Assembly: GCA_024640845.1 (NCBI GenBank)
Contig: JAHEEE010000044.1
Coordinates: forward strand, 1 to 32,026
Source of the DNA: Myxococcales bacterium
GTDB taxonomy: Bacteria; Myxococcota_A; Polyangia; Polyangiales; Houyiibacteriaceae
DNA: 32,026 nucleotides
Reading direction: 5' to 3'
This document shows, in pieces, positions 25,929 through 32,026 of this stretch; within the stretch, counting starts at the first letter, position 1, and each line of letters begins with the position of its first letter. The translations under genes and the position numbers were made by a program. The notes beneath the pieces were generated by a model that ran no database searches, had not been told where the DNA came from, and saw only the letters and a program-made list of their open reading frames with translations.

Positions 25929-25989
25929 AGCGCCCTAGCCCGAACCCCTACGCTTGACCAGCCGCCCGCTGGCCACAACAGTCTGCGCC

Positions 25990-26274
25990 ATGGAACGACC
26001 CACGTTCGAGGCGATGCTCGAAGCCGCCGCCGGCGTCGAGCGCAAAGGCGACGAATACACAGTCGAGGACGGCTACAGCTTGTCGGTTTACATCGGGCAG
26101 CCCGGCCAGGCGATGGAGGTCTCCGAGGTCGCCACCCTCAAGCTCAGCGCGGCTTTCTGTGAAGCGACCTCGCGCGAGCATCACTCCGCCTACTTCATCG
26201 AATACAGCAGCCTACACGGCCTCTGCGTGCGCCCTCCAAGTGGCGGAGGCGGACGCCGAGCGGGGTTTAGCTAG
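25990..26274 (+). CDS. Small hypothetical protein
   Basis: The 94-residue protein starts from ATG 25990. It consists of a short alpha/beta domain (EAMLEAAAGVERKGDEYTVEDGYSLSVYIG, then MEVSEVATLKLSAAF, then HHSAYFIEYSSLHGLCV) and a Gly/Arg-rich C-terminal tail. I do not recognise its family. It has no signal peptide and no membrane segment. It lies between the GbsR gene (divergent) and the PilR-type gene 52 bases downstream; possibly it is in the same transcript as the latter. Confidence 0.6.
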   Translation: MERPTFEAMLEAAAGVERKGDEYTVEDGYSLSVYIGQPGQAMEVSEVATLKLSAAFCEATSREHHSAYFIEYSSLHGLCVRPPSGGGGRRAGFS

Positions 26275-26326
26275 GAGACTGTGGCCGCCGCGGTGATTTG
26301 ACGTAGGATGTAGTCGGGGGTCCGAG

Positions 26327-27712
26327 GTGTCTGCGCGAATTCTGGTCTGCGACGACGAAGCGAGCCTGCGCGAGATGCTTCAGATCTTGCTGCGGCGCGA
26401 AGGATATCGGGTGGACGCCGTCGACGGGGTTCACGCAGCGCGCGATCAGCTCGGAAGCTCCGATCCATATGATGTCGTGATCACCGACCTGGTGATGCCG
26501 GACGGAACCGGGATGGAAGTGCTCGACGCGGTTCGCGCCCGCAGCAACGACACCCAGATCCTGATGATCACCGCGTATGCCACCACCGAGCAGGCCGTCG
26601 AAGCCATGCGTCGCGGCGCATACGATTACGTCCAGAAGCCCTTCAAAAACCACGAGCTACTGGCCACGCTCGAGAAGGCGCTCGAGAAGCGCGCCATCGT
26701 GGCGGAGAACGAGACGCTTCGCGCTGAGGTCAAGTCGCGATGGACGGAGGGACAACTCATCGGGAAGAGCGCCGCGATGGACCGATTGCGTGACCTCGTC
26801 AAGCGCGTGGCCGGGGCAACGACCAGCGTTCTCATCACCGGGGAGAGCGGGACGGGCAAAGAGATGGTCGCCCGGGCGCTGCACTTTCAGAGCCCGCGCG
26901 CCGAGCAGCCGTTCGTCGTGCTGAACTGCGGCGCCGTGCCCGAAAACCTCATCGAGAGCGAGCTCTTCGGGCACGTCAAGGGCGCCTTCACCGGAGCCAC
27001 TGGCGCCAAAGAGGGCCTGTTTCGGGCCGCCGACGGGGGCACGCTGTTCCTCGACGAGGTCGGCGAGCTCCCGCCATCCCTTCAGGTGAGCCTGCTACGC
27101 GTCCTTCAAGATCGCAAAGTCAGGCCGGTCGGGGGCAGCACCGAGGTCGAGGTCGACGTGCGCGTGCTTGCGGCTACCAATCGTGACGTCGAATCCGAGG
27201 TTCAAGCCGGAACATTCCGAGAAGACCTGTTTTATCGCTTGAACGTGATCCGCATCGAAGTGCCCCCACTTCGCGACCGCAAGGAAGACATTCCGGTGCT
27301 CGCGAACTACTTCCTCGCCAAGCACGCGGCGCTTCAGGGTCGGCACATCGAGCTCTCGCAGGAGGCGATGCGATGGCTCGCCCAGCAGCCCTTCTCCGGC
27401 AACGTTCGTGAGCTAGAAAACATCATCGAGCGCGGCGTGACCTTGGCGCGCGGCAACACGGTGGAACGTGAGGACCTAGGCGACAGCCACCCCGCCAAGA
27501 AGGCAGGCAATCTCTCTCAGATTCCCGAAGGGACCTTCGATCTCGACGACTACCTCACGCAGGTCGAGCGTGAGCTCTTGTTCCGGGCGCTCGACCAAGC
27601 CGGCGGCGTTCGAAAGAAGGCCGCCGAGCTTCTCGGAATGAGCTTTCGGCAATTCAGGTATCGTTTGGCAAAACACATCGACCCTGAAGTGGGCGATGCG
27701 CGCAGCGATTGA
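26327..27712 (+). CDS. pilR: Sigma-54-dependent response regulator, PilR/NtrC type
   Basis: The 461-residue protein has three domains. The receiver (1-120) has Asp9-Asp10, phospho-acceptor Asp54 (VITDLVMPD), and the switch Thr/Ala (MITAYA) and Lys (QKPF). The AAA+ domain (about 140-370) has Walker A GESGTGKE, the sigma-54-contacting GAFTGA loop, Walker [12 protein letters not shown], and the Arg finger region [11 protein letters not shown]. The C-terminal Fis-type helix-turn-helix (about 410-455) has [20 protein letters not shown]. The start is GTG 26327. The pilin genes begin 25 bases downstream and a sigma-54 promoter precedes the third pilin gene, so pilin control is the likely job. No sensor kinase is next to it in the window. 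The pilR label rests on context. Confidence 0.85.
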   Translation: MSARILVCDDEASLREMLQILLRREGYRVDAVDGVHAARDQLGSSDPYDVVITDLVMPDGTGMEVLDAVRARSNDTQILMITAYATTEQAVEAMRRGAYDYVQKPFKNHELLATLEKALEKRAIVAENETLRAEVKSRWTEGQLIGKSAAMDRLRDLVKRVAGATTSVLITGESGTGKEMVARALHFQSPRAEQPFVVLNCGAVPENLIESELFGHVKGAFTGATGAKEGLFRAADGGTLFLDEVGELPPSLQVSLLRVLQDRKVRPVGGSTEVEVDVRVLAATNRDVESEVQAGTFREDLFYRLNVIRIEVPPLRDRKEDIPVLANYFLAKHAALQGRHIELSQEAMRWLAQQPFSGNVRELENIIERGVTLARGNTVEREDLGDSHPAKKAGNLSQIPEGTFDLDDYLTQVERELLFRALDQAGGVRKKAAELLGMSFRQFRYRLAKHIDPEVGDARSD

Positions 27713-27737
27713 TATAGTGGGCCGTGGAGGATCTTCT

Positions 27738-28265
27738 TTGGCACCTCAGCGACGAAGCGCAGGCTTCACCACCATCGAGCTCTTGATCGGGGTCGTGATC
27801 GTCGGGATCTTGGCCGCGCTCGCCGTCCCGACGTTCAAGGGATACGTCTATCGAAGCCGCGTGAGCGAGGCGGTGACGGTGCTCAACGAGATCAAGGCGC
27901 GGCAGGAGACCTATCGCAGCCGTTACGGCAACTATGCCGAGGTGAGTGGCAATGGAGACTGGGTGTCGGCGACCTTCACGCCAAGCTCGGCTCCCGGTCC
28001 GCAGGCGGTGGCTTGGCCGAGCGGCGCCGGTTGGGAAGAGCTCGGATTGAGCTCACCGGGTCCGGTTCGGTTTCGCTATGCAACGGTCGCCGGCCCGCCC
28101 GGGTCGACACCACCGACGAACAGCAACCTCAGCAACCGAGATTTCTGGTTCGCCGCGCAAGCTCGCGGAGACCTCGATGGGGATGGGACCACTTTCTTTC
28201 TCGAGGTCTATTCCGACTCGCGTCTGATGTACAACAGCGCGGCGGGCATAGGAGGCTACGAATGA
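27738..28265 (+). CDS. Type IV pilin-like protein 1
   Basis: The 175-residue prepilin has its TTG start at 27738 supported by GTGGAGG 7 bases upstream. The leader APQRRSAG is cut before Phe10 (SAG/FTTIELL), with Glu at +5 of the mature protein, as prepilin peptidase needs. The hydrophobic N-terminal helix (IELLIGVVIVGILAALAVPTF) and KARQETYRSRYGNYAE are typical of major and minor pilins. The C-terminal half has ARGDLDGDGTTFFLEVYSDS. This half closely matches the next pilin (FRYATVAG, GDLDGDG, IYNSAxGxGG), so the two arose by tandem duplication. It probably assembles into a pilus. It lies 25 bases behind the PilR-type gene and its stop overlaps the next start (ATGA). Confidence 0.87.
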   Translation: MAPQRRSAGFTTIELLIGVVIVGILAALAVPTFKGYVYRSRVSEAVTVLNEIKARQETYRSRYGNYAEVSGNGDWVSATFTPSSAPGPQAVAWPSGAGWEELGLSSPGPVRFRYATVAGPPGSTPPTNSNLSNRDFWFAAQARGDLDGDGTTFFLEVYSDSRLMYNSAAGIGGYE

Positions 28266-28771
28266 AGCGCAACCAAGGATTCACCATCACCGAGCTCATG
28301 ATCGCGGTCGTGATCATGGGGGTCCTGGCTACGCTCGCGATTCCGACCTTCACCTCGTACATCTACAAGGCGCGCGTGACCGAGGCATCGAACTTCCTCG
28401 GCGAAATCAAGCAGCGACAGGAGTCGTACCGCAACGAGTTCGGCCAATATTGCGCCGTCAACGGCGATGACTGGGGCAGCTACAACCCGACGACGCTTCC
28501 AGGCGCCGACCCGGTGGTGTGGACCTCGACGACCAACTGGGACCAGCTCGGCGCCAGCCCCGACGGTCCCATCCGTTTTCAATACGCCACCGTGGCGGGC
28601 TTCCCCGGCGACGCCGTGCCGAGCGGCACCAACCTCGACAACGACGATCACTGGTTCGCCGCCCGAGCGCTCGGCGATCTCGATGAGGATGGCGACGACT
28701 TCTTCCTCGAGATCTACTCTCAATCGAACACGATCTACAACAGTGCTAGCGGAAAAGGTGGCTGGGAGTGA
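28262..28771 (+). CDS. Type IV pilin-like protein 2
   Basis: The 169-residue prepilin has leader MKRNQG, with cleavage before Phe7 (NQG/FTITELM) and Glu at +5. After the hydrophobic helix, KQRQESYRNEFGQYCAV has a Cys, followed by a globular domain ending in ALGDLDEDGDDFFLEIYSQS and YNSASGKGGWE. It is a duplicate of pilin 1. The start overlaps the preceding stop as ATGA, so translation is coupled. The gap of 186 bases to the third pilin holds a promoter and a repeat array. The function is probably a minor or alternate pilin of the same system. Confidence 0.88.
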   Translation: MKRNQGFTITELMIAVVIMGVLATLAIPTFTSYIYKARVTEASNFLGEIKQRQESYRNEFGQYCAVNGDDWGSYNPTTLPGADPVVWTSTTNWDQLGASPDGPIRFQYATVAGFPGDAVPSGTNLDNDDHWFAARALGDLDEDGDDFFLEIYSQSNTIYNSASGKGGWE

Positions 28772-28796
28772 CAATTTCCGTCACCTGCGGGTGACG
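28768..28796. promoter_or_regulatory. GTGAC/GTCAC half-site array, possible activator site
   Basis: GTGAC (28768-28772), GTCAC (28780-28784) and GTGAC (28791-28795) alternate in orientation at 12- and 11-base spacing, about one helical turn each. The last two also form a hairpin, CGTCACC with GGTGACG around TGCG. The array lies about 110-140 bases upstream of the expected start from the sigma-54 promoter at 28881, a usual distance for NtrC-type activators. It begins inside the stop of pilin 2, so it could instead be a weak terminator. Confidence 0.4.
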
Positions 28797-28880
28797 AATT
28801 CTGTCCTTCTGGCCCGGTTTTCGGCACTGTCGATCGGCGATTCGTCAATAATTTCGAGTCGGGGTCCACTTCGGGACAAT

Positions 28881-28896
28881 TGGCACGGCAGCTGCA
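28881..28896 (+). promoter_or_regulatory. Sigma-54 promoter before the third pilin gene
   Basis: TGGCACGGCAGCTGCA matches the TGGCACG-N4-TTGC(A/T) consensus at all positions but one (C for the first T of TTGCA). The -24 GG is at 28882-28883 and the -12 GC at 28894-28895. Transcription would start near 28906, about 50 bases before the pilin ATG. A PilR-type activator is encoded just upstream, which fits. Confidence 0.8.
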
Positions 28897-28957
28897 TTGT
28901 CATGGAGCAGCAACTTTGAATTATGCGGGCACTGGCCCGGGGGAAAGGTAACGAAAC

Positions 28958-29527
28958 ATGAACAAGCTACTCTCGAAGAAAGAGGGATTCACCCTCATCG
29001 AGCTGATGATCGTCGTCGCTATCATCGGCATTCTCGCCGCGATCGCGATCCCGGCATTCATCAACTACGTGAAGCGTTCGAAGACCTCGGAAGCGGGTGC
29101 GAACCTCAAGTCGCTCTTCCAGGGCGCCGCAGCCTACTACGAGCAGGAAAACTGGAGCCAGGGTCTCGTGACCGCTGGCGGCACCGTTGCCTCGTCGACA
29201 CACTGCACGGTTTCCAGCGCAGCGCAGAGCGGTAACCCGACCGACCAAAAGCGCGTCGTCGACTGGAGCGCGGAAACCAACGCTGCCGAGTTTGCGGCGC
29301 TCAACTTCGGTCCAGCCGATCCGATTTACTTCGACTACAACGTCGTCGCGACGCCGGCTGCTACCGCCTGCGGTATCGGACCGAACTCCGCGATCTACAC
29401 CTTCCAAGCCATCGGCGACCTCGACAACGATGGCACCCTGTCGAACTTCAACCTCGAGGCCGGTTCGAACCCGGACAACACGCTCTACCGAGCGCCCGGC
29501 ATCGAGCAGGTCAACCCGCTCGAGTGA
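28958..29527 (+). CDS. pilA: Type IV pilin, major-type (PilA-like)
   Basis: The 189-residue prepilin has leader [10 protein letters not shown], with cleavage before Phe11 ([10 protein letters not shown]) and Glu at +5. The hydrophobic helix [20 protein letters not shown] is the classic pilin form. The mature protein has Cys in SSTHCTVSS and ATACGIG, likely a disulfide, and ends with [13 protein letters not shown]. It follows its own sigma-54 promoter, has a fair ribosome binding site (GGGGGAAAGG), and is closed by a strong terminator, so it is a single-gene unit. That and the long conserved leader make it the best candidate for the main pilin subunit. The pilA label is by analogy. Confidence 0.88.
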   Translation: MNKLLSKKEGFTLIELMIVVAIIGILAAIAIPAFINYVKRSKTSEAGANLKSLFQGAAAYYEQENWSQGLVTAGGTVASSTHCTVSSAAQSGNPTDQKRVVDWSAETNAAEFAALNFGPADPIYFDYNVVATPAATACGIGPNSAIYTFQAIGDLDNDGTLSNFNLEAGSNPDNTLYRAPGIEQVNPLE

Positions 29528-29550
29528 TCGATTTCGGATGACCACTGCAG

Positions 29551-29577
29551 GGGCCGCGGCGACAGCCGCGGCCTTTT
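29551..29577 (+). terminator. Rho-independent terminator after the third pilin gene
   Basis: GGCCGCGGC (29552-29560) pairs with GCCGCGGCC (29565-29573) through a GACA loop, followed by TTTT (29574-29577). It lies 24 bases after the pilin stop. It is the clearest intrinsic terminator in the window and separates the pilin from the next gene. Confidence 0.85.
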
Positions 29578-29596
29578 GCATTTAAGGGGCGCCTTG

Positions 29597-30469
29597 GTGT
29601 TCTTGGGTATACTTCGAGCCGTGAAGGCGGGGGCACGGATGCTTGCGGTGGCGGTGGCGGTGGCGGCGCTCGCCGGCGTGTGGTCGCTTCGCGGCCGCGC
29701 GATGGAGCAGTACCTCCAAACCCAGACCTACGAGGACATCTACTATCTGCCGCCCCCCGCTTGGCTGCAGGTGATGAGCCTCGGCTATCGGCGCGCCCTC
29801 GCGGACCTGATCTGGCTCCGAGCGCTGATCTACTTCGGCGACGAGTTCGAGAACAGGGGCGCCGTGAAGCACGTCTTCAACTATGGGGAGTCGATGTTGG
29901 CCCTCGACCCCGACTTCCGTCGCGTATACCGCTGGGTGGGGGTAGCGGGGGTGTACACGCCAACGGGCAGCCCGCCGGAGTTCATGGAGCGGGCGATCAA
30001 TGTGCTTCGGCGTGGCGTAGAGCGCTTCCCCGAAGACGGTCAGCTCGCATGGGACGCGGGCGCGACGATCATGTACGAGCTGCTTCCACACCTTCCAAAG
30101 GACGACCCAGACCGGGAGCGCCTACGCACCGAGGGCACCGAGCACATGATGGCGGCGGCCCGCCTAGGCGCGGGGCCAGACTGGCTCGTCATCACGAACG
30201 CAAGCGCGCTTCGAAAGCTCGGAGAGAAAGAGCGCGAGCTTCACCACCTCGAGGAGATGTACGCCATGGTGCGCGACCCAGTCGTCAAAGGGCAGATCGA
30301 AGTGCGTCTCTCGCAACTTCGTGACGAGGCGTATGCGGAGGCGTTCCGCCGCGCGAACGAGGAGTTCGAGGAACGAAGAAAGGCCGAGTTCCCCTACCTG
30401 CCCCCGACGCTCTACTTCTTCGTCGCCGACCCGATCGAAAGCGCAATCGGCCTCGGGGACCCAAGTTAG
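29597..30469 (+). CDS. Membrane-anchored TPR-like protein of the pilin locus
   Basis: The 290-residue protein starts at GTG 29597 with AAGGGG upstream; an in-frame TTG overlapping the terminator is less likely. One N-terminal membrane helix (about residues 10-30) is followed by YLPPPAWLQVMSLGYRRALADLIWLRALIYFGD, a segment found in envelope proteins next to pilin and pseudopilin genes. Helical hairpins follow (FERA-type, LRRGVERFPEDGQLAWDAG, NASALRKLGEKERELHHLEEMY) that look like TPR repeats. It probably faces the periplasm and binds partner proteins. The next gene follows directly after its stop. The specific job in the pilus system is not known to me. Confidence 0.72.
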   Translation: MFLGILRAVKAGARMLAVAVAVAALAGVWSLRGRAMEQYLQTQTYEDIYYLPPPAWLQVMSLGYRRALADLIWLRALIYFGDEFENRGAVKHVFNYGESMLALDPDFRRVYRWVGVAGVYTPTGSPPEFMERAINVLRRGVERFPEDGQLAWDAGATIMYELLPHLPKDDPDRERLRTEGTEHMMAAARLGAGPDWLVITNASALRKLGEKERELHHLEEMYAMVRDPVVKGQIEVRLSQLRDEAYAEAFRRANEEFEERRKAEFPYLPPTLYFFVADPIESAIGLGDPS

Positions 30470-31003
30470 ATGTCGCGCGGCCGCCCGAGACTGAGCCTCA
30501 TCGAGGCGGCGCTCCTGCTTTGCTTGATCGCGGTGGTGCTAGCCGTGTTCGTGCCGACGTTCGTGCGCCGGATCCGAACCAACAAGATCAGCGAAGCGGC
30601 GGAGCTTCTCCAGGAAATGAGCCAGCGCGCGAGCGCCTACTACGACACGACGCGCCCGTCACTCGAACCGGGCTGCCTACCTCCGGCCGCGGGCCCAACC
30701 CCAAGCGCCCCGAGCGGAGAGCCGCGCGCGATCGATTTCTTTTCGCCTCAAGCCGCGGGCCACGCCACCTGGGAAGCCATCGGGTTTCAGCCGGAGCGCC
30801 CCATCCGATTCAGCTACAGCTATACCCCCTCCGAACACGGGTGCGGCTTGCGCGGCTCGACCGAGGACGTCTCCGTGGTATTTCGCGCCGAGGGTGACCT
30901 CGACGGTGACGGCGTGCGCTCGGTGTTTGAACGGCGCGCTTCCGCTGGGCGGGATGGCTTCGCGCCAGGCGATGCACTGCTCGTCCACCAGCGCACTGAA
31001 TAG
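30470..31003 (+). CDS. Pilin-like protein with a degenerate prepilin site
   Basis: The 177-residue protein has the pilin plan: a basic leader, a hydrophobic helix (SLIEAALLLCLIAVVLAVFVPTF) and a soluble domain. The sequence NKISEAAELLQEMSQRASAYYDTT parallels the other three pilins. The C-terminal loop AEGDLDGDGVRSVFE is also shared. If Glu12 is the +5 Glu, the cleavage site is Arg7/Leu8, lacking the usual Gly and Phe. It may be uncut or be cut atypically. Its ATG directly follows the TAG of the TPR-like gene. It might be a minor pseudopilin or an accessory tip protein. The gene ends 6 bases from the convergent J-domain gene. Confidence 0.75.
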   Translation: MSRGRPRLSLIEAALLLCLIAVVLAVFVPTFVRRIRTNKISEAAELLQEMSQRASAYYDTTRPSLEPGCLPPAAGPTPSAPSGEPRAIDFFSPQAAGHATWEAIGFQPERPIRFSYSYTPSEHGCGLRGSTEDVSVVFRAEGDLDGDGVRSVFERRASAGRDGFAPGDALLVHQRTE

Positions 31004-31009
31004 TGGCGA

Positions 31010-31855
31010 TTACTCGGCGGCACCTGCGGCGATGCGCGCCTCCGCGTCGACCAGGGCGGTCACGATCTCGCCCGAGGCCCGCCTCAGCGCAGGAGGCACG
31101 CTGTCCCCGAAGCGGTCCGGATGGAGGTCTCGAACCAGCTTTCGCAACGCGCGCCGTGCGTCCTGCCCGCCTGCGCCCTCTGGGAGATCCAGGAGCGCAT
31201 GCGCCGAGGCCCGTCTCCTCATCTCGCGGCGCTTGCGGAGGAGCAACGGATACGAGCCCACGGCTTTGGGCGCCGCGCAACGAAGAAGCTTCAGCATCCA
31301 GGCGAAGCGATAAGCGCGAAGCCCACAGCCCGGAAGGCTCGGGATATCTTCGGCTGAGATGCCACGCCGGAGCCAAAAGATGACGGCGGTTTCTTCGGAT
31401 CTGAGCTCCGCGCCGACGAGCATCGCCTCCCCCGCCTCGCTCAAGTAGTACATCGCTGCGCCGAGATCCGAGCGAATGGCAGCCGTGTCGACCTCCCGAA
31501 GCGCGCCGCGCATCACCTGGAGGGCGACCTTGCGCGCGGGCACGGGCTCGCGGAGCTTCCACCAGGTGGTCGACAGGGGCTCTTGCACCAACCGCAGCAC
31601 GAGCCCGTCCCACGCACACACGCGGGCAAGGCTCTCGAGCATCTGGCGGTGCGAGGTCGCGACGCGACGATCCACGTTCGCACCGACGACTAGGCTGTTT
31701 TCGAACGACAGCGTCGCCGTGCGCCCCTCGCCTTGAAGATGAAGCGTGCCGCTCGCGCCGGCTCGGTCGAGTCCGAGCAGAACACGACACAGCATCGTGG
31801 CGCTTGTAAGCGCTTCCATGCATTCCCGATAGGCGATTGCCCCATCGGTGGCCAA
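31010..31855 (-). CDS. DUF4388-like and J-domain fusion protein
   Basis: The 281-residue protein has an N-terminal domain with GTLHLQGEGRTATLSFENSLVVGANVDRR, the usual pattern of DUF4388/PATAN-type regulatory domains. A helical middle part follows (about 110-200). The C-terminal 65 residues, with ARRALRKLVRDLHPDRFGDSVP, carry the HPD motif of J-domains, which stimulate DnaK-type ATPases. It is cytoplasmic, and it could couple a signal or localisation module to a chaperone. The start is ATG 31855 or ATG 31819; neither has a strong ribosome binding site. It is oriented against the pilin-like gene at 30470. Confidence 0.7.
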   Translation of the reverse strand: MATDGAIAYRECMEALTSATMLCRVLLGLDRAGASGTLHLQGEGRTATLSFENSLVVGANVDRRVATSHRQMLESLARVCAWDGLVLRLVQEPLSTTWWKLREPVPARKVALQVMRGALREVDTAAIRSDLGAAMYYLSEAGEAMLVGAELRSEETAVIFWLRRGISAEDIPSLPGCGLRAYRFAWMLKLLRCAAPKAVGSYPLLLRKRREMRRRASAHALLDLPEGAGGQDARRALRKLVRDLHPDRFGDSVPPALRRASGEIVTALVDAEARIAAGAAE

Positions 31856-31859
31856 TTTC

Positions 31860-31909
31860 TAGAGCATATCTCCTAACCCGCGACCGAGGGGGTTAGGAGC
31901 TATGCTCTA
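31860..31909. repeat. Inverted repeat with 20-base arms
   Basis: The arm at 31860-31879 (TAGAGCATA, TCTCCTAACCC) is the reverse complement of 31890-31909 except for one mismatch (31869 against 31900). The arms surround a 10-base loop. No T-run follows on either strand. The right arm contains the stop codon of the minus-strand gene to its right, and the left arm lies 4 bases upstream of the J-domain gene. It may be a bidirectional terminator, an operator or part of a repeated element. Confidence 0.85.
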
Positions 31910-32026
31910 ACGTGACGCGGCGTAGCGCGGATCGCCCGGACGCAGCGCGAGGGCGTTTCGGATCTGTGCGAACCGCGCGGACACCGAGGTCGGGGCGACG
32001 CCGTAGCGGCGTGCGACCTCTGCCTG
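31907..32026 (-). CDS. C-terminal end of an unknown minus-strand protein
   Basis: The frame is open from the window edge to a TAG at 31909-31907, giving 39 residues: AEVARRYGVAPTSVSARF and IRNALALRPGDPRYAAS. The first part looks like a helix-turn-helix (EVARRYGVAPTSVSARF) such as those ending some Myxococcota proteins. The rest of the gene is outside the window, so nothing more can be said. Its stop lies in the inverted repeat. Confidence 0.65.
   Translation of the reverse strand, partial: QAEVARRYGVAPTSVSARFAQIRNALALRPGDPRYAASR

Noticed and set aside
1-32026. Transfer RNA genes, CRISPR arrays or insertion sequences
   Set aside because: I saw no cloverleaf-type sequence, regularly spaced repeat or transposase.

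Overview
The window is GC-rich and densely coding, with short intergenic gaps, several GTG/TTG starts and many stop/start overlaps. Its gene content points to a myxobacterium-like (Myxococcota/deltaproteobacterial) Gram-negative. The signs are a PilR-type enhancer-binding protein beside type IV pilins, a stand-alone AgmX/PglI-type C-terminal domain, a J-domain fusion with a probable DUF4388-like module, lipoproteins and a Tat-dependent small protein. This placement is inferred from gene content only.

Positions 1-21026 are mainly a surface-polysaccharide locus of the Wzx/Wzy type. A cut-off FAD-dependent (GMC-like) oxidoreductase and a methyltransferase lie on the minus strand. A plus-strand run follows (1343-7859): sulfotransferase, lipoprotein-like protein, GT4 glycosyltransferase, Wzx flippase and a GT39-like membrane protein. 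A minus-strand run of five genes reads from 14637 down to 7876: Wzy/O-antigen-ligase-like protein, membrane glycosyltransferase-like protein, glycosidase-like lipoprotein, a GMC oxidoreductase with a Cys-rich loop, and its Tat-signal partner. A second plus-strand run (14804-20550) holds a GT2 glycosyltransferase, an alpha/alpha-toroid protein, WecG/TagA, WecB and an NAD-binding SAF-domain protein. Together these can make, flip, polymerise and decorate (sulfate, methyl, perhaps oxidise) a repeat unit that probably contains ManNAc. No priming transferase, Wza/Wzc export genes or UDP-ManNAc dehydrogenase are inside the window.

Positions 20598-26274 are mixed: an SRPBCC protein, a second sulfotransferase, an AgmX-type domain protein, an HSL-type esterase, an old-yellow-enzyme oxidoreductase with a GbsR/MarR-type regulator, and a small unknown protein.

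Positions 26327-31003 form a pilin locus: an NtrC/PilR-type activator, two tandemly duplicated pilins, a sigma-54 promoter with a possible upstream activator site, a major-type pilin, an intrinsic terminator, a membrane TPR-like protein and a pilin-like protein whose prepilin cleavage site is degenerate. All four pilin-like proteins keep a DxDxDG-type acidic loop.

The right end has the J-domain fusion protein on the minus strand, a 20-bp-arm inverted repeat, and the C-terminal end of another minus-strand gene.
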